Positions 53,937-62,907 of a DNA stretch of 64,000 nucleotides are shown one piece after another (position 1 is the first letter of the stretch; each line of letters opens with the position of its first letter). The stretch comes from Streptomyces chartreusis NRRL 3882. GTDB taxonomy: Bacteria; Actinomycetota; Actinomycetes; Streptomycetales; Streptomycetaceae. Where the stretch lies: positions 1,426,001 through 1,490,000 of the forward strand of contig NZ_LT963352.1 in NCBI RefSeq assembly GCF_900236475.1, read 5' to 3'. The notes beneath the pieces are model-generated. The model was given only the letters and a program-made list of their open reading frames with translations, was not told where the DNA came from and did not search any database. The position numbers were made by a program, and so were the translations under genes.

Positions 53937-55322
53937 ATGACGGCAGATCCGTACGCAGCAAGCAGTTCGTCCACACCTTCCGACGCCGCACACCGTCCCT
54001 ACCGCGAGGTCACCGACTCCCACGGCCGCGTCTACCGCGTCGGTGAGACCGACCGGGACATCCTGGGGCACTCGCGCAAGCTCATGGTGTATCTGCCGTG
54101 GATCGCCATGATGGCCATCAGCGTCTTCGAGTACGCGTACGGCTCCGCGGAGGACACCCTGTCCCACGCGCACGGCTGGACGCAGAGCAACACCTTCTGG
54201 ATCCTCAGCGTATGGGTGTTCTTCCAGGCCGGCATCGCCTTCCCCGCGGGCTGGCTGCGGGAGAAGGGCCGTCTGACGGCGCGCACGGCCATGTACCTCG
54301 GGTCCGGCATGTGCCTGCTGGGGTTCCTCGCCCTGTCGCACCTGGACAACGTGCTGCTGGCGATCCTCGGTTTCGGCGTGGTCGGCGGGATCGGCGCCGG
54401 GCTCGTCTACGCCACCTGCATCAACATGGTCGGCAAGTGGTTCCCGGAACGGCGGGGCGCCCGCACGGGCTTCGTCAACGGCGGGTTCGCGTACGGGTCG
54501 CTGCCGTTCATCTTCATCTTCAACTACGGCTTCGACACGGCGAACTACCACCGCGTCCTGGACCTCATCGGCTGTTACGTCATGATCGTGGTGCTGGCCT
54601 GCGCGTTCTTCTTCAAGGACCCGCCGAAGAACTGGTGGCCGGCCGACATCGATCCGCTGACCCACTCCGGCGACCGGAAGAACGCCACGAGCCTCGCCAA
54701 GAACCCTCCGGCGGTGCGCCAGTACACCCCGAAGGAGGCCATCAGGACGGGCATGCTGCCGCTGATGTGGCTCTCCGTGGTGATGACCGCCGGCGTGTCC
54801 ATCTTCGGGATCTCCTTCCAGGTCGACTTCGCCAAGGAGGTGGGCTTCGGCCCGCTGGTGGCGGCGTCGTCCATGGGCGTGATGGCGGTCGTCAACGGCG
54901 TCGGCCGCGGCGTGGTGGGCTGGCTGTCCGACCGGTGGGGCCGCAAGTCCACCCTGGTGTTCGTCATCGTCGTCCTGGGCCTCGCCCAGTTCGGCGTCAT
55001 CTGGGCGGGCGACCTGAAGAGCGAGTGGCTGTTCCTGTTCTTCGCGTTCCTCTCCGGCTTCGGCGGCGGCGCGTTCTATCCGCTGTTCGCGGCGCTCACC
55101 CCGGACTATTTCGGGGAGAACTACAACGCCAGCAACTACGGGCTGATCTACAGCGGCAAGCTGATCAGCGGCCTGTTCGGCGGCGGGCTGGGCTCCATGG
55201 TGGTCGCGGCCTGGGGCTACAACGGCGCGTACGCGCTCGCCGGGGGCGTGTCGATGCTCGCGGCGGCGGTCGCGCTGCTGCTGCGCCAGCCGGGACACGG
55301 CCAGGCACAGCCGGTGAACTGA
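53937..55322 (+). CDS. OFA-family MFS transporter (oxalate/formate antiporter type) 2
   Basis: 461 residues, clearly a paralogue of the preceding gene: same PYREVTDSHGRVYRVGETD head, same KDPPKNWWP and GEN(Y)NASNYGLIYSGK motifs, one base after its neighbour's stop. A tandem duplication with later divergence. The pair may have different substrate preference (oxalate against formate or another dicarboxylate) or form a heteromeric unit; neither can be told from sequence. Followed by a very strong hairpin. Confidence 0.88.
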   Translation: MTADPYAASSSSTPSDAAHRPYREVTDSHGRVYRVGETDRDILGHSRKLMVYLPWIAMMAISVFEYAYGSAEDTLSHAHGWTQSNTFWILSVWVFFQAGIAFPAGWLREKGRLTARTAMYLGSGMCLLGFLALSHLDNVLLAILGFGVVGGIGAGLVYATCINMVGKWFPERRGARTGFVNGGFAYGSLPFIFIFNYGFDTANYHRVLDLIGCYVMIVVLACAFFFKDPPKNWWPADIDPLTHSGDRKNATSLAKNPPAVRQYTPKEAIRTGMLPLMWLSVVMTAGVSIFGISFQVDFAKEVGFGPLVAASSMGVMAVVNGVGRGVVGWLSDRWGRKSTLVFVIVVLGLAQFGVIWAGDLKSEWLFLFFAFLSGFGGGAFYPLFAALTPDYFGENYNASNYGLIYSGKLISGLFGGGLGSMVVAAWGYNGAYALAGGVSMLAAAVALLLRQPGHGQAQPVN

Positions 55323-55337
55323 CCGTCCCCCCACTTA

Positions 55338-55378
55338 CATGAGGAGGCCCCTCCCCGCCGGGGAGGGGCCTCCTCATG
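55338..55378. terminator. Perfect 19-bp hairpin terminator, bidirectional position
   Basis: Arms 55338-55356 and 55360-55378 pair without mismatch around a three-base loop. Between the convergent ends of OFA transporter 2 and the TIM-barrel gene. Confidence 0.9.
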
Positions 55379-55390
55379 CCGGTACGGCCC

Positions 55391-56449
55391 TCAGCACTTC
55401 TCCCGCAGCGAGTGCAGGTGCGCGCTGGAGCGGCGCGCGAAGGTGAAGGACTCCGCCGGGTTGTCGTGCTCGGCCTGCCAGTGGTGGGCCATGCGGTGGC
55501 CGCGCAGCCGGGTCACGGCGGAGATGAACCGCTGGTAGTCGATGTCACCGTCGCCGACGTCGGTCATGCGGTAGCCGTACGGGTTCGACGGGTCGCTCTC
55601 CCCGTCCTTCACATGGAACAGCGGGTAGCGGTCGGGCTGCTTGAGGACGTAGTCCAGCGGCTCGAACGGGGCGGGCGTGCCGTCGGGCCGCTCGGAGAAG
55701 CGGAACTGCCCGACGTACGCCCAGTAGATGTCCATCTCCAGGTGGACGAGGTCCGGGTCGGTCTCCTTGAGCAGGACGTCGTAGAGGCGGACCTTCGGGT
55801 TGTCGGTGGCGAAGCTGAACTCCTCGGAGTGGTTGTGCTGGTAGAACTTCATGCCCCGGGCCCTCGCCGCCGCGCCGTAGGTGTTGAAGTCCTCGGCGGC
55901 GCGCTTCCACGCGTCGACGGTCGAGCCGTAGCGGAACGGGCCGGAGGCCGTGCCGATGTGCTTGAGGCCGAGGGCCTGGGCGTCGTCGAGGACCTTGGTG
56001 AGGTTCTGGGCGAAGGTGTAGGCGTTCGGGTCGCTGGAGTAGTAGCCGACGTGGCTGCCGATCGGGTTCAGGCCGTGGTTCCGGGCCAGCCGCTTGAGCT
56101 GGGCGAGTGTGATGGGGCCGGCCGAGCCCTGGGTGTAGCCGGCGAACTCGACCTCGTCGTAGCCGTACTTCTCCAGTTCGGCGAAGACGGGGCCGAAGCC
56201 GAGCGTGGAGACCTTGTCGCGGAGGCTGTAGAGCTGGATGCCGAGGCGGCCGGGCGGCAGGACGGGGCGGCCGCGGCCCTTGGCGCCGGCGGCCGTGCCG
56301 GTGGCTCCGGACACGTTTCCGGTGGCGGCTGTCGCGGGGGCGGCGGCACCGAGCAGGGCGGCGGCGGTGGCGCCTGCGGCCACGCCGAGCATGCCTCGTC
56401 TGCTGAGGCGGTGGCTGAGCTCGGGGTCGGGCTGGGAGAAGCGGCTCAT
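55391..56449 (-). CDS. Tat-exported sugar-phosphate-isomerase/epimerase-like TIM-barrel protein
   Basis: 352 residues. The twin-arginine signal SRRGMLGVAAGATAAALLGAAAP at about 16-38 with an ATAATG cleavage region predicts Tat export. The mature part begins LGIQLYSLRDKV, then IGSHVGYYS, KFYQHNHSEEF, HLEMDIYWAYVG and FHVKDGE, the metal-site pattern of xylose-isomerase-like TIM barrels. Secreted members of this kind are found beside sugar-breakdown genes; the substrate is unknown. ATG 56449 follows GAGGAGA. Confidence 0.85.
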   Translation of the reverse strand: MSRFSQPDPELSHRLSRRGMLGVAAGATAAALLGAAAPATAATGNVSGATGTAAGAKGRGRPVLPPGRLGIQLYSLRDKVSTLGFGPVFAELEKYGYDEVEFAGYTQGSAGPITLAQLKRLARNHGLNPIGSHVGYYSSDPNAYTFAQNLTKVLDDAQALGLKHIGTASGPFRYGSTVDAWKRAAEDFNTYGAAARARGMKFYQHNHSEEFSFATDNPKVRLYDVLLKETDPDLVHLEMDIYWAYVGQFRFSERPDGTPAPFEPLDYVLKQPDRYPLFHVKDGESDPSNPYGYRMTDVGDGDIDYQRFISAVTRLRGHRMAHHWQAEHDNPAESFTFARRSSAHLHSLREKC

Positions 56450-56530
56450 GCGTGGATCTCCTCGTGATCGCAGGGCGTTGTCAGTGGTGAGTGCTTCACT
56501 TGTGACCAGTCGGGACTGAGGGTTGCGGCC

Positions 56531-57949
56531 TCAGTCGAGACCGGCGAGTCGGAGCAGCAGTGACTTCACATCGGTGGCCGCGACGCGGTCGCCGACAGCG
56601 CGGGGGGTGGAGCAGATGAGGAGCGGACCGTCGTCGTCGCTCGCCGGAAGGCGGCCGTGGCTGCCGCGAATAGGTGAGGGGTCCAGGGGCACGACCGCCA
56701 TGCGGTAGCGCATGCCGAGTTTCTTGCGCGCCAGTGCGGTGGCCGCCTTGACCTTGACGTAGGGGTCGAGGGGATCCATGAAGAGCTCGACCGGGTCGTA
56801 GCCGGGTTTGCGGTGGATCTCGACGAGCTGCGCGAAGTCGGGGGCGCGGGCGTCGTCGAGCCAGTAGTAGTACGTGAACCAGGCGTCCGGTTCCGCCACG
56901 GCGACGAGTTCGCCGGCGCGCGGATGGTCGAGGTGGTGGGCCTTCTTGCCCTCGTCGTCGAGGAGTTGCTCGATGCCGGGCAGGCCGTCGAGGGCGGCCC
57001 GGGCGGCGTCGAGGTCCTCGGGGCGGCGCACATAGACGTGGGCGATCTGGTGGTCGGCGACCGCGAAGGCACGGGACGCCATCGGGTCGAGGTACTCCAT
57101 GCCGTCCTGGGTGTGCACCTCCAGCAGGCCGGCGCGGCGCAGGTCGCGGTTGATGTCGACGGGCCGGTTCACCCGGGTGATGCCGTATTCGGACAGCGCG
57201 ACGACCGTGCGGCCCTCGGCGCGGGCGTCGTCCAGGAGCGGTGCCACGGCGGCGTCCAGGTCGGCGGCCGCCTTCAGGGAGCGCGGGTCGTCGGGGCCGA
57301 AGCGCTGGAGGTCGTAGTCGAGGTGAGGGAGGTAGCAGAGCGTCAGGTCGGGGTGCCGGGTGCGGATGATGTGGCGGGTCGCGTCGATGATCCACCGACT
57401 GGAGACGAGGTCCGCTCCCGGGCCCCAGAAGTGGAAGAGGGGGAACGTTCCGAGTTCTTCGGTGAGTTCGTCGTGCAGCGCGGCCGGCCTGGTGTAGCAG
57501 TCGGGTTCCTTGCGGCCGTCGGCGTAGTAGACCGGACGGGGGGTGACGGTGATGTCGGTGTCGGCGCCCATGGCGTACCACCAGCAGATGTTGGCGACGG
57601 TGTAGCCGGGGTGGGCGCGGCGGGCGGCGTCCCAGAGTTTGTCACCGGCCACGAGGCCGTTGTGCTGGCGCCAGAGGAGGACGTCGCCGAGTTCGCGGAA
57701 GTACCAGCCGTTGCCGACGATGCCGTGCTCCGAGGGCATGGTGCCGGTGAGGAACGTGGACTGGGCGGCGCAGGTGACGGCGGGCAGGACGGTCCCGAGC
57801 GGGGCGCGGGAGCCGGACTGGCCGAGCGCCTTGAGGTGGGGCATGTGGTCGAGGAGACGGGGGGTGAGTCCGACGACGTCGAGGACGAGGAGCGGGGTGG
57901 GTCCCGTGCGGTCCGGGTGTGCGCCCGGGGCGGACAGGTCGGTGCTCAC
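56531..57949 (-). CDS. Nucleotide pyrophosphatase / alkaline-phosphatase superfamily protein (EboF-like)
   Basis: 472 residues. LVLDVVGLTPRLLDHMP metal site, PAVTCAAQSTFLTGTMPSEHGIVGNGWYF with the catalytic threonine, YLPHLDYDLQRFGPD, and VALSEYGITRV. This is the type I phosphodiesterase/nucleotide pyrophosphatase layout. Last gene of a seven-gene minus operon of ebo type, where an enzyme of this family is known as EboF; role in metabolite export is proposed for ebo genes but the chemistry is unknown. GTG start overlaps the EboE stop. Confidence 0.82.
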   Translation of the reverse strand: MSTDLSAPGAHPDRTGPTPLLVLDVVGLTPRLLDHMPHLKALGQSGSRAPLGTVLPAVTCAAQSTFLTGTMPSEHGIVGNGWYFRELGDVLLWRQHNGLVAGDKLWDAARRAHPGYTVANICWWYAMGADTDITVTPRPVYYADGRKEPDCYTRPAALHDELTEELGTFPLFHFWGPGADLVSSRWIIDATRHIIRTRHPDLTLCYLPHLDYDLQRFGPDDPRSLKAAADLDAAVAPLLDDARAEGRTVVALSEYGITRVNRPVDINRDLRRAGLLEVHTQDGMEYLDPMASRAFAVADHQIAHVYVRRPEDLDAARAALDGLPGIEQLLDDEGKKAHHLDHPRAGELVAVAEPDAWFTYYYWLDDARAPDFAQLVEIHRKPGYDPVELFMDPLDPYVKVKAATALARKKLGMRYRMAVVPLDPSPIRGSHGRLPASDDDGPLLICSTPRAVGDRVAATDVKSLLLRLAGLD

Positions 57950-59115
57950 GGCAGCTCCTTCAGTCCGAGGTCCGTCAACAGGTCACGGGCGAGGGTGAGT
58001 TCGGCGGCGATGCCCTCGGCGAGCTGGCTGCGGCCACGGGGGCGCAGCTCGGACGGGAGGGCCTGCCAGGTGTAGGTCTCGACCTCCAGGTGGCGGGTGA
58101 GCGGGGCCGGGCCGCCGACGAGCCGGGTGAGTGCGGTCTTCAGGACCGGGAGTGTGGAGGTGAGGGGTGCGGCGGGGGCCGCGTGCAGGGGGACGTGGAA
58201 GTGGGCGCGCCAGGGTGCGCCGTCGGGCAGTGCGTGGCCCGCGACGGCCTCGCCGAGGTCGTCGGTGGCGCGCAGGCCGACGGCGGTGGCCGTGCGGGTC
58301 TGGTGCAGGAAGCGGGGTTCGGCGAAGGCGGCGAGGGCCTCGCGGACCTCGGGCAGATGGGGGTGTTCGGCGTGCAGGGCGGCGGAGAGCTGGGATTTGA
58401 CGACGGGGACGCGGGCCTCGCCGAGGGCGTCCAGGGCGGTGTGCGGGTCTTCGAAGGAGGTGGCGAGGTGGCAGGTGTCGACACAGATGCCGATGCGGTC
58501 GTGGGCGATCGCGGTGAGCGGTGCGATGGCGTCGCGGGTGGTCTCGATGACGCAGCCGGGTTCCGGTTCCAGCCCGACGCGGACGGAGCGGCCGGTCAGC
58601 TCCTCGATGGCGTCGAGGCGTTCGGCGAGGGTGCGCAGGGCGGTGCGGGCGGTCTTGGCGCGTTCGTCGTCGTACGCGGTGCGCCAGGCGAGGGGGAGGG
58701 TGGAGATGGTGCCGTCGGCGACGTCGTCGGGGAGGAGCCCGGCGAGGACGCGGGCCAGGGCGGTGGTGTGGTCGAGGCGTTCCGGGTCGGCCCAGTCCGG
58801 CTTGTAGACGCGGTACTTGACCTCTTCGGCGCCGAAGCCCTCGTACGGGAAGCCGTTGAGGGTGACGACCTCGAGGCCGCGCCGGTCGAGCTCGGTGCGC
58901 AGGCCGCGCAGTGCGGACGGGTCGGTGTCGAGGGCGTGGGCGGCGTCCTTGGCGAGCCACAGCCCGATGCCGAGCCGGTCGCGGCCCAGGCGGCGGCGGA
59001 CGGGTTCGCAGTGGTCGCGGAGCTGCGCGAGGACGCCGTCGAGGGTCTCGGCGGGGTGCACGTTGGTGCAGTAGGCGAGGTGGACGGTGGAGCCGTCGGG
59101 GTGCCGGAAGCGCAT
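57946..59115 (-). CDS. eboE: EboE-like TIM-barrel protein
   Basis: 389 residues. N-terminal VHLAYCTNVHPAETLDGVLAQL is the recognisable head of EboE (metabolite traffic protein family), then GLEPEPGCVIETT and ICVDTCHLATSFED as in xylose-isomerase-like barrels. No catalytic assignment exists for the family as far as I know. Between EboB- and EboF-like genes in an operon with four-base overlaps. Confidence 0.85.
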   Translation of the reverse strand: MRFRHPDGSTVHLAYCTNVHPAETLDGVLAQLRDHCEPVRRRLGRDRLGIGLWLAKDAAHALDTDPSALRGLRTELDRRGLEVVTLNGFPYEGFGAEEVKYRVYKPDWADPERLDHTTALARVLAGLLPDDVADGTISTLPLAWRTAYDDERAKTARTALRTLAERLDAIEELTGRSVRVGLEPEPGCVIETTRDAIAPLTAIAHDRIGICVDTCHLATSFEDPHTALDALGEARVPVVKSQLSAALHAEHPHLPEVREALAAFAEPRFLHQTRTATAVGLRATDDLGEAVAGHALPDGAPWRAHFHVPLHAAPAAPLTSTLPVLKTALTRLVGGPAPLTRHLEVETYTWQALPSELRPRGRSQLAEGIAAELTLARDLLTDLGLKELP

Positions 59116-59118
59116 GGT

Positions 59119-60039
59119 TCACGCCCCCGCGGCGGGGACGCGGGCCGGTCCGTCGCCGTCTCCCGGGCCGAGGTCCGGCTCGTGCGGGTCCTTCGGGACG
59201 CCGCGGAGGATGGAGTTGCCCTCGTGGGTGGCCTCCGTGCCGGCGACGTCGAGGTTCAGGCGGCCGCTGAGCCCGTAGAAGGCGACGGGGTTGCGCCACA
59301 GCACCTGGTCGACGTCGTCCTCGCCGAAGCCCTCGGCCAGCATCAGGTCGCCGACCTTGCGGGTCTTGAGGGGGTCGCTCTTTCCCCAGTCGGCGGCGGA
59401 GTTGACCAGGACCTGCTCGGTGCCGTAGGCGCGCAGGATCGCGATCATCCGCTCCTCGTCCATTTTGGTGTCCGGATAGACGGAGAAACCCAGCCAGCAG
59501 CCGCTGTCCCTGGCCTCCTTGACGGTGGTCTCGTTGAGGTGGTCGATCAGGACGCGTTCCGGCGACAGTGCGGACTCCCGGACGACGTCGAGGGTGCGGC
59601 GCAGACCGGTGAGCTTGTCGCGGTGCGGGGTGTGCACGAGGGCGGGCAGGCCGTGGTCGGCGGCGAGCTGGAGCTGGGCGGCGAGGGCGGTGTCCTCGGC
59701 GGGGGTCATGGAGTCGTAGCCGATCTCGCCGACGGCCACGACGTTGTCCTTGACGAGATACCGGGGCAGTGCGTCCAGCACGGGCACACAGCGCGGGTCG
59801 TTCGCCTCCTTGGGGTTGAGCGCCAGCGTGCAGTGGTGGGCGATGCCGTACTGGGCCGCACGGAACGGCTCCCAGCCGAGGAGGGAGTCGAAGTAGTCGA
59901 GGAAGGAGGCGGGCGAGGTGCGGGGCTGACCGAGCCAGAAGGAGGGCTCGACGACGGCGCGGACACCGGCGGCGTGCATGGCCTCGTAGTCGTCCGTGGT
60001 GCGGGACGTCATGTGGATGTGGGGGTCGAAGATGCGCAT
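59119..60039 (-). CDS. eboB: TatD-like metal-dependent hydrolase (EboB-like)
   Basis: 306 residues. FDPHIHMTSRTTDDY metal motif at the start, GEIGYD, VHTPHRDK and a VLVNSAADWGKSD segment of TatD-related hydrolases. The N-terminal MRIFDPHIHMTSRT is typical of EboB proteins. Starts four bases before the end of the EboA-like gene, so the two are translationally coupled. Confidence 0.83.
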   Translation of the reverse strand: MRIFDPHIHMTSRTTDDYEAMHAAGVRAVVEPSFWLGQPRTSPASFLDYFDSLLGWEPFRAAQYGIAHHCTLALNPKEANDPRCVPVLDALPRYLVKDNVVAVGEIGYDSMTPAEDTALAAQLQLAADHGLPALVHTPHRDKLTGLRRTLDVVRESALSPERVLIDHLNETTVKEARDSGCWLGFSVYPDTKMDEERMIAILRAYGTEQVLVNSAADWGKSDPLKTRKVGDLMLAEGFGEDDVDQVLWRNPVAFYGLSGRLNLDVAGTEATHEGNSILRGVPKDPHEPDLGPGDGDGPARVPAAGA

Positions 60040-60869
60040 CAGGACTCCTTGCCGTGGGGGTGGTCCGTGCCGGGGGGCAGAGTCACGGACTCGGTCAGGT
60101 CCAGGACGCGGTACAGGTCCTCGGGGACGGTGCGGCCGGCCGCGGTGCGCTCGGCGGCGTAGTCGCCCAGCATGCGGGCGAGTTCACCGTCGCCCCGGGC
60201 ACGCCGGGACAGGTCCGCCACGTGTTCGACGGGGACGCCGGTGAACAGGCACTTCAGCAGGGCATGGCGCCATTCGTGGGGGGCCAGGTGCCGGGCGGCG
60301 TACGGGCCGACGGCGGCGGTGAGGAGCCGGGTGTCGTTGGTGCGCAGGGCGTCCTCCACGAGCGGGAGGGCGCCGGGGCCGGACACGAGGTGGGGCAGGG
60401 CGTGCAGGACGGCACGGCGCTCGTCGGCGGTGCCCTGGAAGTACACCCGGGTCAGGGCGTCGGTGCCGGCCCGGGCCGCGTCGAGGATGAGGACGCGTGC
60501 GGCATCGGCGTGGGCGGCACCGCAGCGACGGCCGGCCTCGGCGAGGCGCAGTTCCCACGCGGAGATCGGCCCGTGGATGCCGGGGTGGGCGGCGGCCTCG
60601 TCGAGGGCGTGCTCGAGCCAGGCACGGGCGGCGGGGTCGAGGTGGGTGGTGAGGTGGCGGCGGAGGTCGTCCAGCGAGGAGGTGAGGGCGGTGTCGGGGG
60701 TGGTCTGGGTGCTGTGGGTGTCCGCGGTGGCCAGGGGGTCGGAGTCCTGGCTGTCCCGTGCGACGGCGGCCTCGTGGTCCTGGGTGTCCCGGGCGGCGGT
60801 GTTCTCGTGGGCTCGGGCGCCCTGGGAGGCGTCGGTTCTCGCCGCCGGGGTGGTGCGGGGGTGGGTCAT
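60039..60869 (-). CDS. eboA: EboA-like protein
   Basis: 276 residues. The first 65 or so are low-complexity and rich in T, A, D and H, unlike the rest. The folded part has AWLEHALDEA, WELRLAEAGRRCG, DERRAVLHALPHL and a C-terminal LGDYAAERTAAGR, matching the helical EboA domain, whose function is unknown. Placed between the second TIM-barrel gene and eboB in the tight operon. Confidence 0.8.
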   Translation of the reverse strand: MTHPRTTPAARTDASQGARAHENTAARDTQDHEAAVARDSQDSDPLATADTHSTQTTPDTALTSSLDDLRRHLTTHLDPAARAWLEHALDEAAAHPGIHGPISAWELRLAEAGRRCGAAHADAARVLILDAARAGTDALTRVYFQGTADERRAVLHALPHLVSGPGALPLVEDALRTNDTRLLTAAVGPYAARHLAPHEWRHALLKCLFTGVPVEHVADLSRRARGDGELARMLGDYAAERTAAGRTVPEDLYRVLDLTESVTLPPGTDHPHGKES

Positions 60870-61861
60870 GGGGTGCTGCTCCCTTCAGGGGCGGTGGAGG
60901 GAGCGCCGTGGGGTGGCGCGGCCTGCTGGAGAGCCGGAGCAGGACGTGGCGAGCCGGTGGGCGCGGTCTGCTCGGCGTGACGGAGGAACGGGAGGGAGTG
61001 TCCGGCGTGGTGAGGACCGGCGTGGGAGTGGCGGGGCAGTTCGACGACGGTCAGCCCCTGGTAGCCGGTGGCGGCGAGGGCCGCCAGGACCGGCGGGAAG
61101 TCGATCTCCCCGTCCCCGAAGGGGAGGTGCTCGTGGACACCGCGCCGCATGTCCTCGATCTGGACGTGCCGCAGCCACGGGGCGGCGGCGCGCACGCAGT
61201 CGGCGGGAGGGAGGGGTTCGAGGCACTGGCAGTGGCCGATGTCGAGGGTGAGGCCGAGGGGTTCGGGGTCGCCGAGGATGCGGCGGAGGTGATGGAAGTC
61301 GGCCAGGGTGGCGAGGAGGTGCCCCGGCTCGGGCTCGACGGCGAGCGGAACGCCGGCGGACGCGGCGGCGGCCAGGACGGGCGTGAGGCTCTCGGCGAGG
61401 CGCTTCCACGCGGTGTCCGTGTCGGTGCCCTCCGGGACGGTCCCGCTGAAGCAGTGGACCGCGTGGGCCCCGAGGTCGGCCGCGACCCGCACGGCGCGGA
61501 GGAGGAGGTCGGCACGACGAGCCCGGTCATCCGGGTCCGGGTCCAGCAGGGAGGGGCCGTGTTTGCGGCGCGGGTCGAGCACATAGCGGGCGCCCGTCTC
61601 CACGGTGACGTCCAGTCCGAGCGCGTCCAGCCGGTGCGCGACCCGGCGGGTGCGGGTGGCGAGGTCCGGGGCAAGCGGGTCGAGGTGCATGTGGTCGAGG
61701 GTCAGCCCGACTCCGTCGTATCCGAGGTCGGCGAGAAGGCGGAGCGCGTCGTCCAGCCGGAGGTCGGCCAGGCCGTTGGTGCCGTAGCCGAAGCGGAGGG
61801 AAGGCAGGGCGGGCCCTGCTGGGGTGGCTCGGCTGCCGGGGGCTCGGGCTTCGGAGCTCAT
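60866..61861 (-). CDS. Sugar-phosphate-isomerase/epimerase-like TIM-barrel protein
   Basis: 331 residues. LRFGYGTNGLADLRLDDALRLLADLGYDGVGLTLD at the start, then AVEPEPGHLLATLADF, LTLDIGHCQCLE and HVQIEDMRRGVHEHLPFGDGEIDF: an AP-endonuclease-2/xylose-isomerase-like barrel with the metal acidic residues in place. No signal peptide. Overlaps both neighbours by four bases. Likely acts on a polyol or cyclitol intermediate of the ebo-type pathway, given the adjacent inositol-phosphate-synthase-like gene. Confidence 0.82.
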   Translation of the reverse strand: MSSEARAPGSRATPAGPALPSLRFGYGTNGLADLRLDDALRLLADLGYDGVGLTLDHMHLDPLAPDLATRTRRVAHRLDALGLDVTVETGARYVLDPRRKHGPSLLDPDPDDRARRADLLLRAVRVAADLGAHAVHCFSGTVPEGTDTDTAWKRLAESLTPVLAAAASAGVPLAVEPEPGHLLATLADFHHLRRILGDPEPLGLTLDIGHCQCLEPLPPADCVRAAAPWLRHVQIEDMRRGVHEHLPFGDGEIDFPPVLAALAATGYQGLTVVELPRHSHAGPHHAGHSLPFLRHAEQTAPTGSPRPAPALQQAAPPHGAPSTAPEGSSTP

Positions 61862-62907
61862 GTGACGCTCACCTTCTTCCCGAACCTCGCTCCGAGCGGG
61901 GCGAGGGCCGCGATGAGGAGGGCGGTGGCCGTGCTCCGGGAGCGGGCGGTCAGGGTGGCCTGGAGGGGGATCGTGGCGCGGATGCCGGCGCCGACCGCTC
62001 GCTGGGTGAGAGGAGGCGAGGGATTGAGGGCGGCGTGGACGTAGGGGCGGGCGGTGGTCGCGGCGTAGGCGGCTGCGAGGGCGGTGGTGAGGTGTGCCAC
62101 GGGCTGTCGGCCCGGCTCGCGCCCTCGGGGACGGGCGGGCGGCAGGCCCGGCAGGACGTGGGCGGCTGCTTCCCGACCGCCTTTCGGGGGACTCGCGAGG
62201 CGGTGCGTCACCAGGCGGGTCAGCAGGGCCGTCGTCGCAAGCGCCGCCAGGGGAGTCAGAGGTGAGCCGCTCCGGGCCTCCTGCCGGGAGACCGCCGTGA
62301 CGGCCAGGGTGTGGGTGCCGAGGAGGGCGGCGGAGGGCAGTGCCCGGCGGGTACGGCCGGTGGTGGCCGCGGCGCCCAGGAGCAGGTCCAGTCCGCGGGC
62401 CGCGCCCATGGCCACGGGCCCGGCCGTTGTGTGCTTCAGGGTGAGGTCGTACGCCCAGACGGTCACCGCCAGGGGCGCGGCGACGGCCAGGGCGGGGCGG
62501 CCGGCGCGGGCGGCCAGGGCCAGTCCGGCTCCGGTGAGGGCACAGGCGGCGGTGAGCGCGGCGGCGGGCCGGATGCGGCCGGAGGGCAGGGGGCGGTGGG
62601 GGCGTTCGACGGCGTCCACCTCGCGGTCCGCCCAGTCGTTGAGGGCCATGCCGGCCCCGTACAGGCAGAGGGAGGAGCCGATGGCGAGCAGGGTGCGGGC
62701 GTTGGGCGGTGCGCCGGCCGCGGCCGTGCCGGCGAGTGCGTCGCCCGGCACGCTGAACAGGGCAGGGAGGCGCAGGAGTTCGGCCCAGGCGCGTACCCGT
62801 GCCGGGCGGCTGGTGCAGCCGCGGGGCGCCGTGCCGCCGGCGTCCCCTTCATGGGAGGTGTCACCCGTGCCGCCTGAGGCTCCGCAAGGGCGTTCGCGCC
62901 GCCTCAC
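61858..62907 (-). CDS. eboC: UbiA-family prenyltransferase (EboC-like)
   Basis: 349 residues with about eight membrane helices. The first aspartate-rich motif NDWADREVDAVERPHRPLPSG is intact, giving the prenyl-diphosphate magnesium site. UbiA enzymes attach isoprenoid chains to small acceptors; in ebo clusters the acceptor is unknown. The neighbouring cyclitol-type genes suggest prenylation of a polyol or cyclitol, which is speculation. Coupled to its neighbours by four-base overlaps. Confidence 0.85.
   Translation of the reverse strand: MRRRERPCGASGGTGDTSHEGDAGGTAPRGCTSRPARVRAWAELLRLPALFSVPGDALAGTAAAGAPPNARTLLAIGSSLCLYGAGMALNDWADREVDAVERPHRPLPSGRIRPAAALTAACALTGAGLALAARAGRPALAVAAPLAVTVWAYDLTLKHTTAGPVAMGAARGLDLLLGAAATTGRTRRALPSAALLGTHTLAVTAVSRQEARSGSPLTPLAALATTALLTRLVTHRLASPPKGGREAAAHVLPGLPPARPRGREPGRQPVAHLTTALAAAYAATTARPYVHAALNPSPPLTQRAVGAGIRATIPLQATLTARSRSTATALLIAALAPLGARFGKKVSVT

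Noticed and set aside
57919..60162. A 747-codon open frame on the plus strand over the ebo genes
   Set aside because: Antisense to EboE, EboB and part of EboA; its G/V/E-rich translation has no motif.
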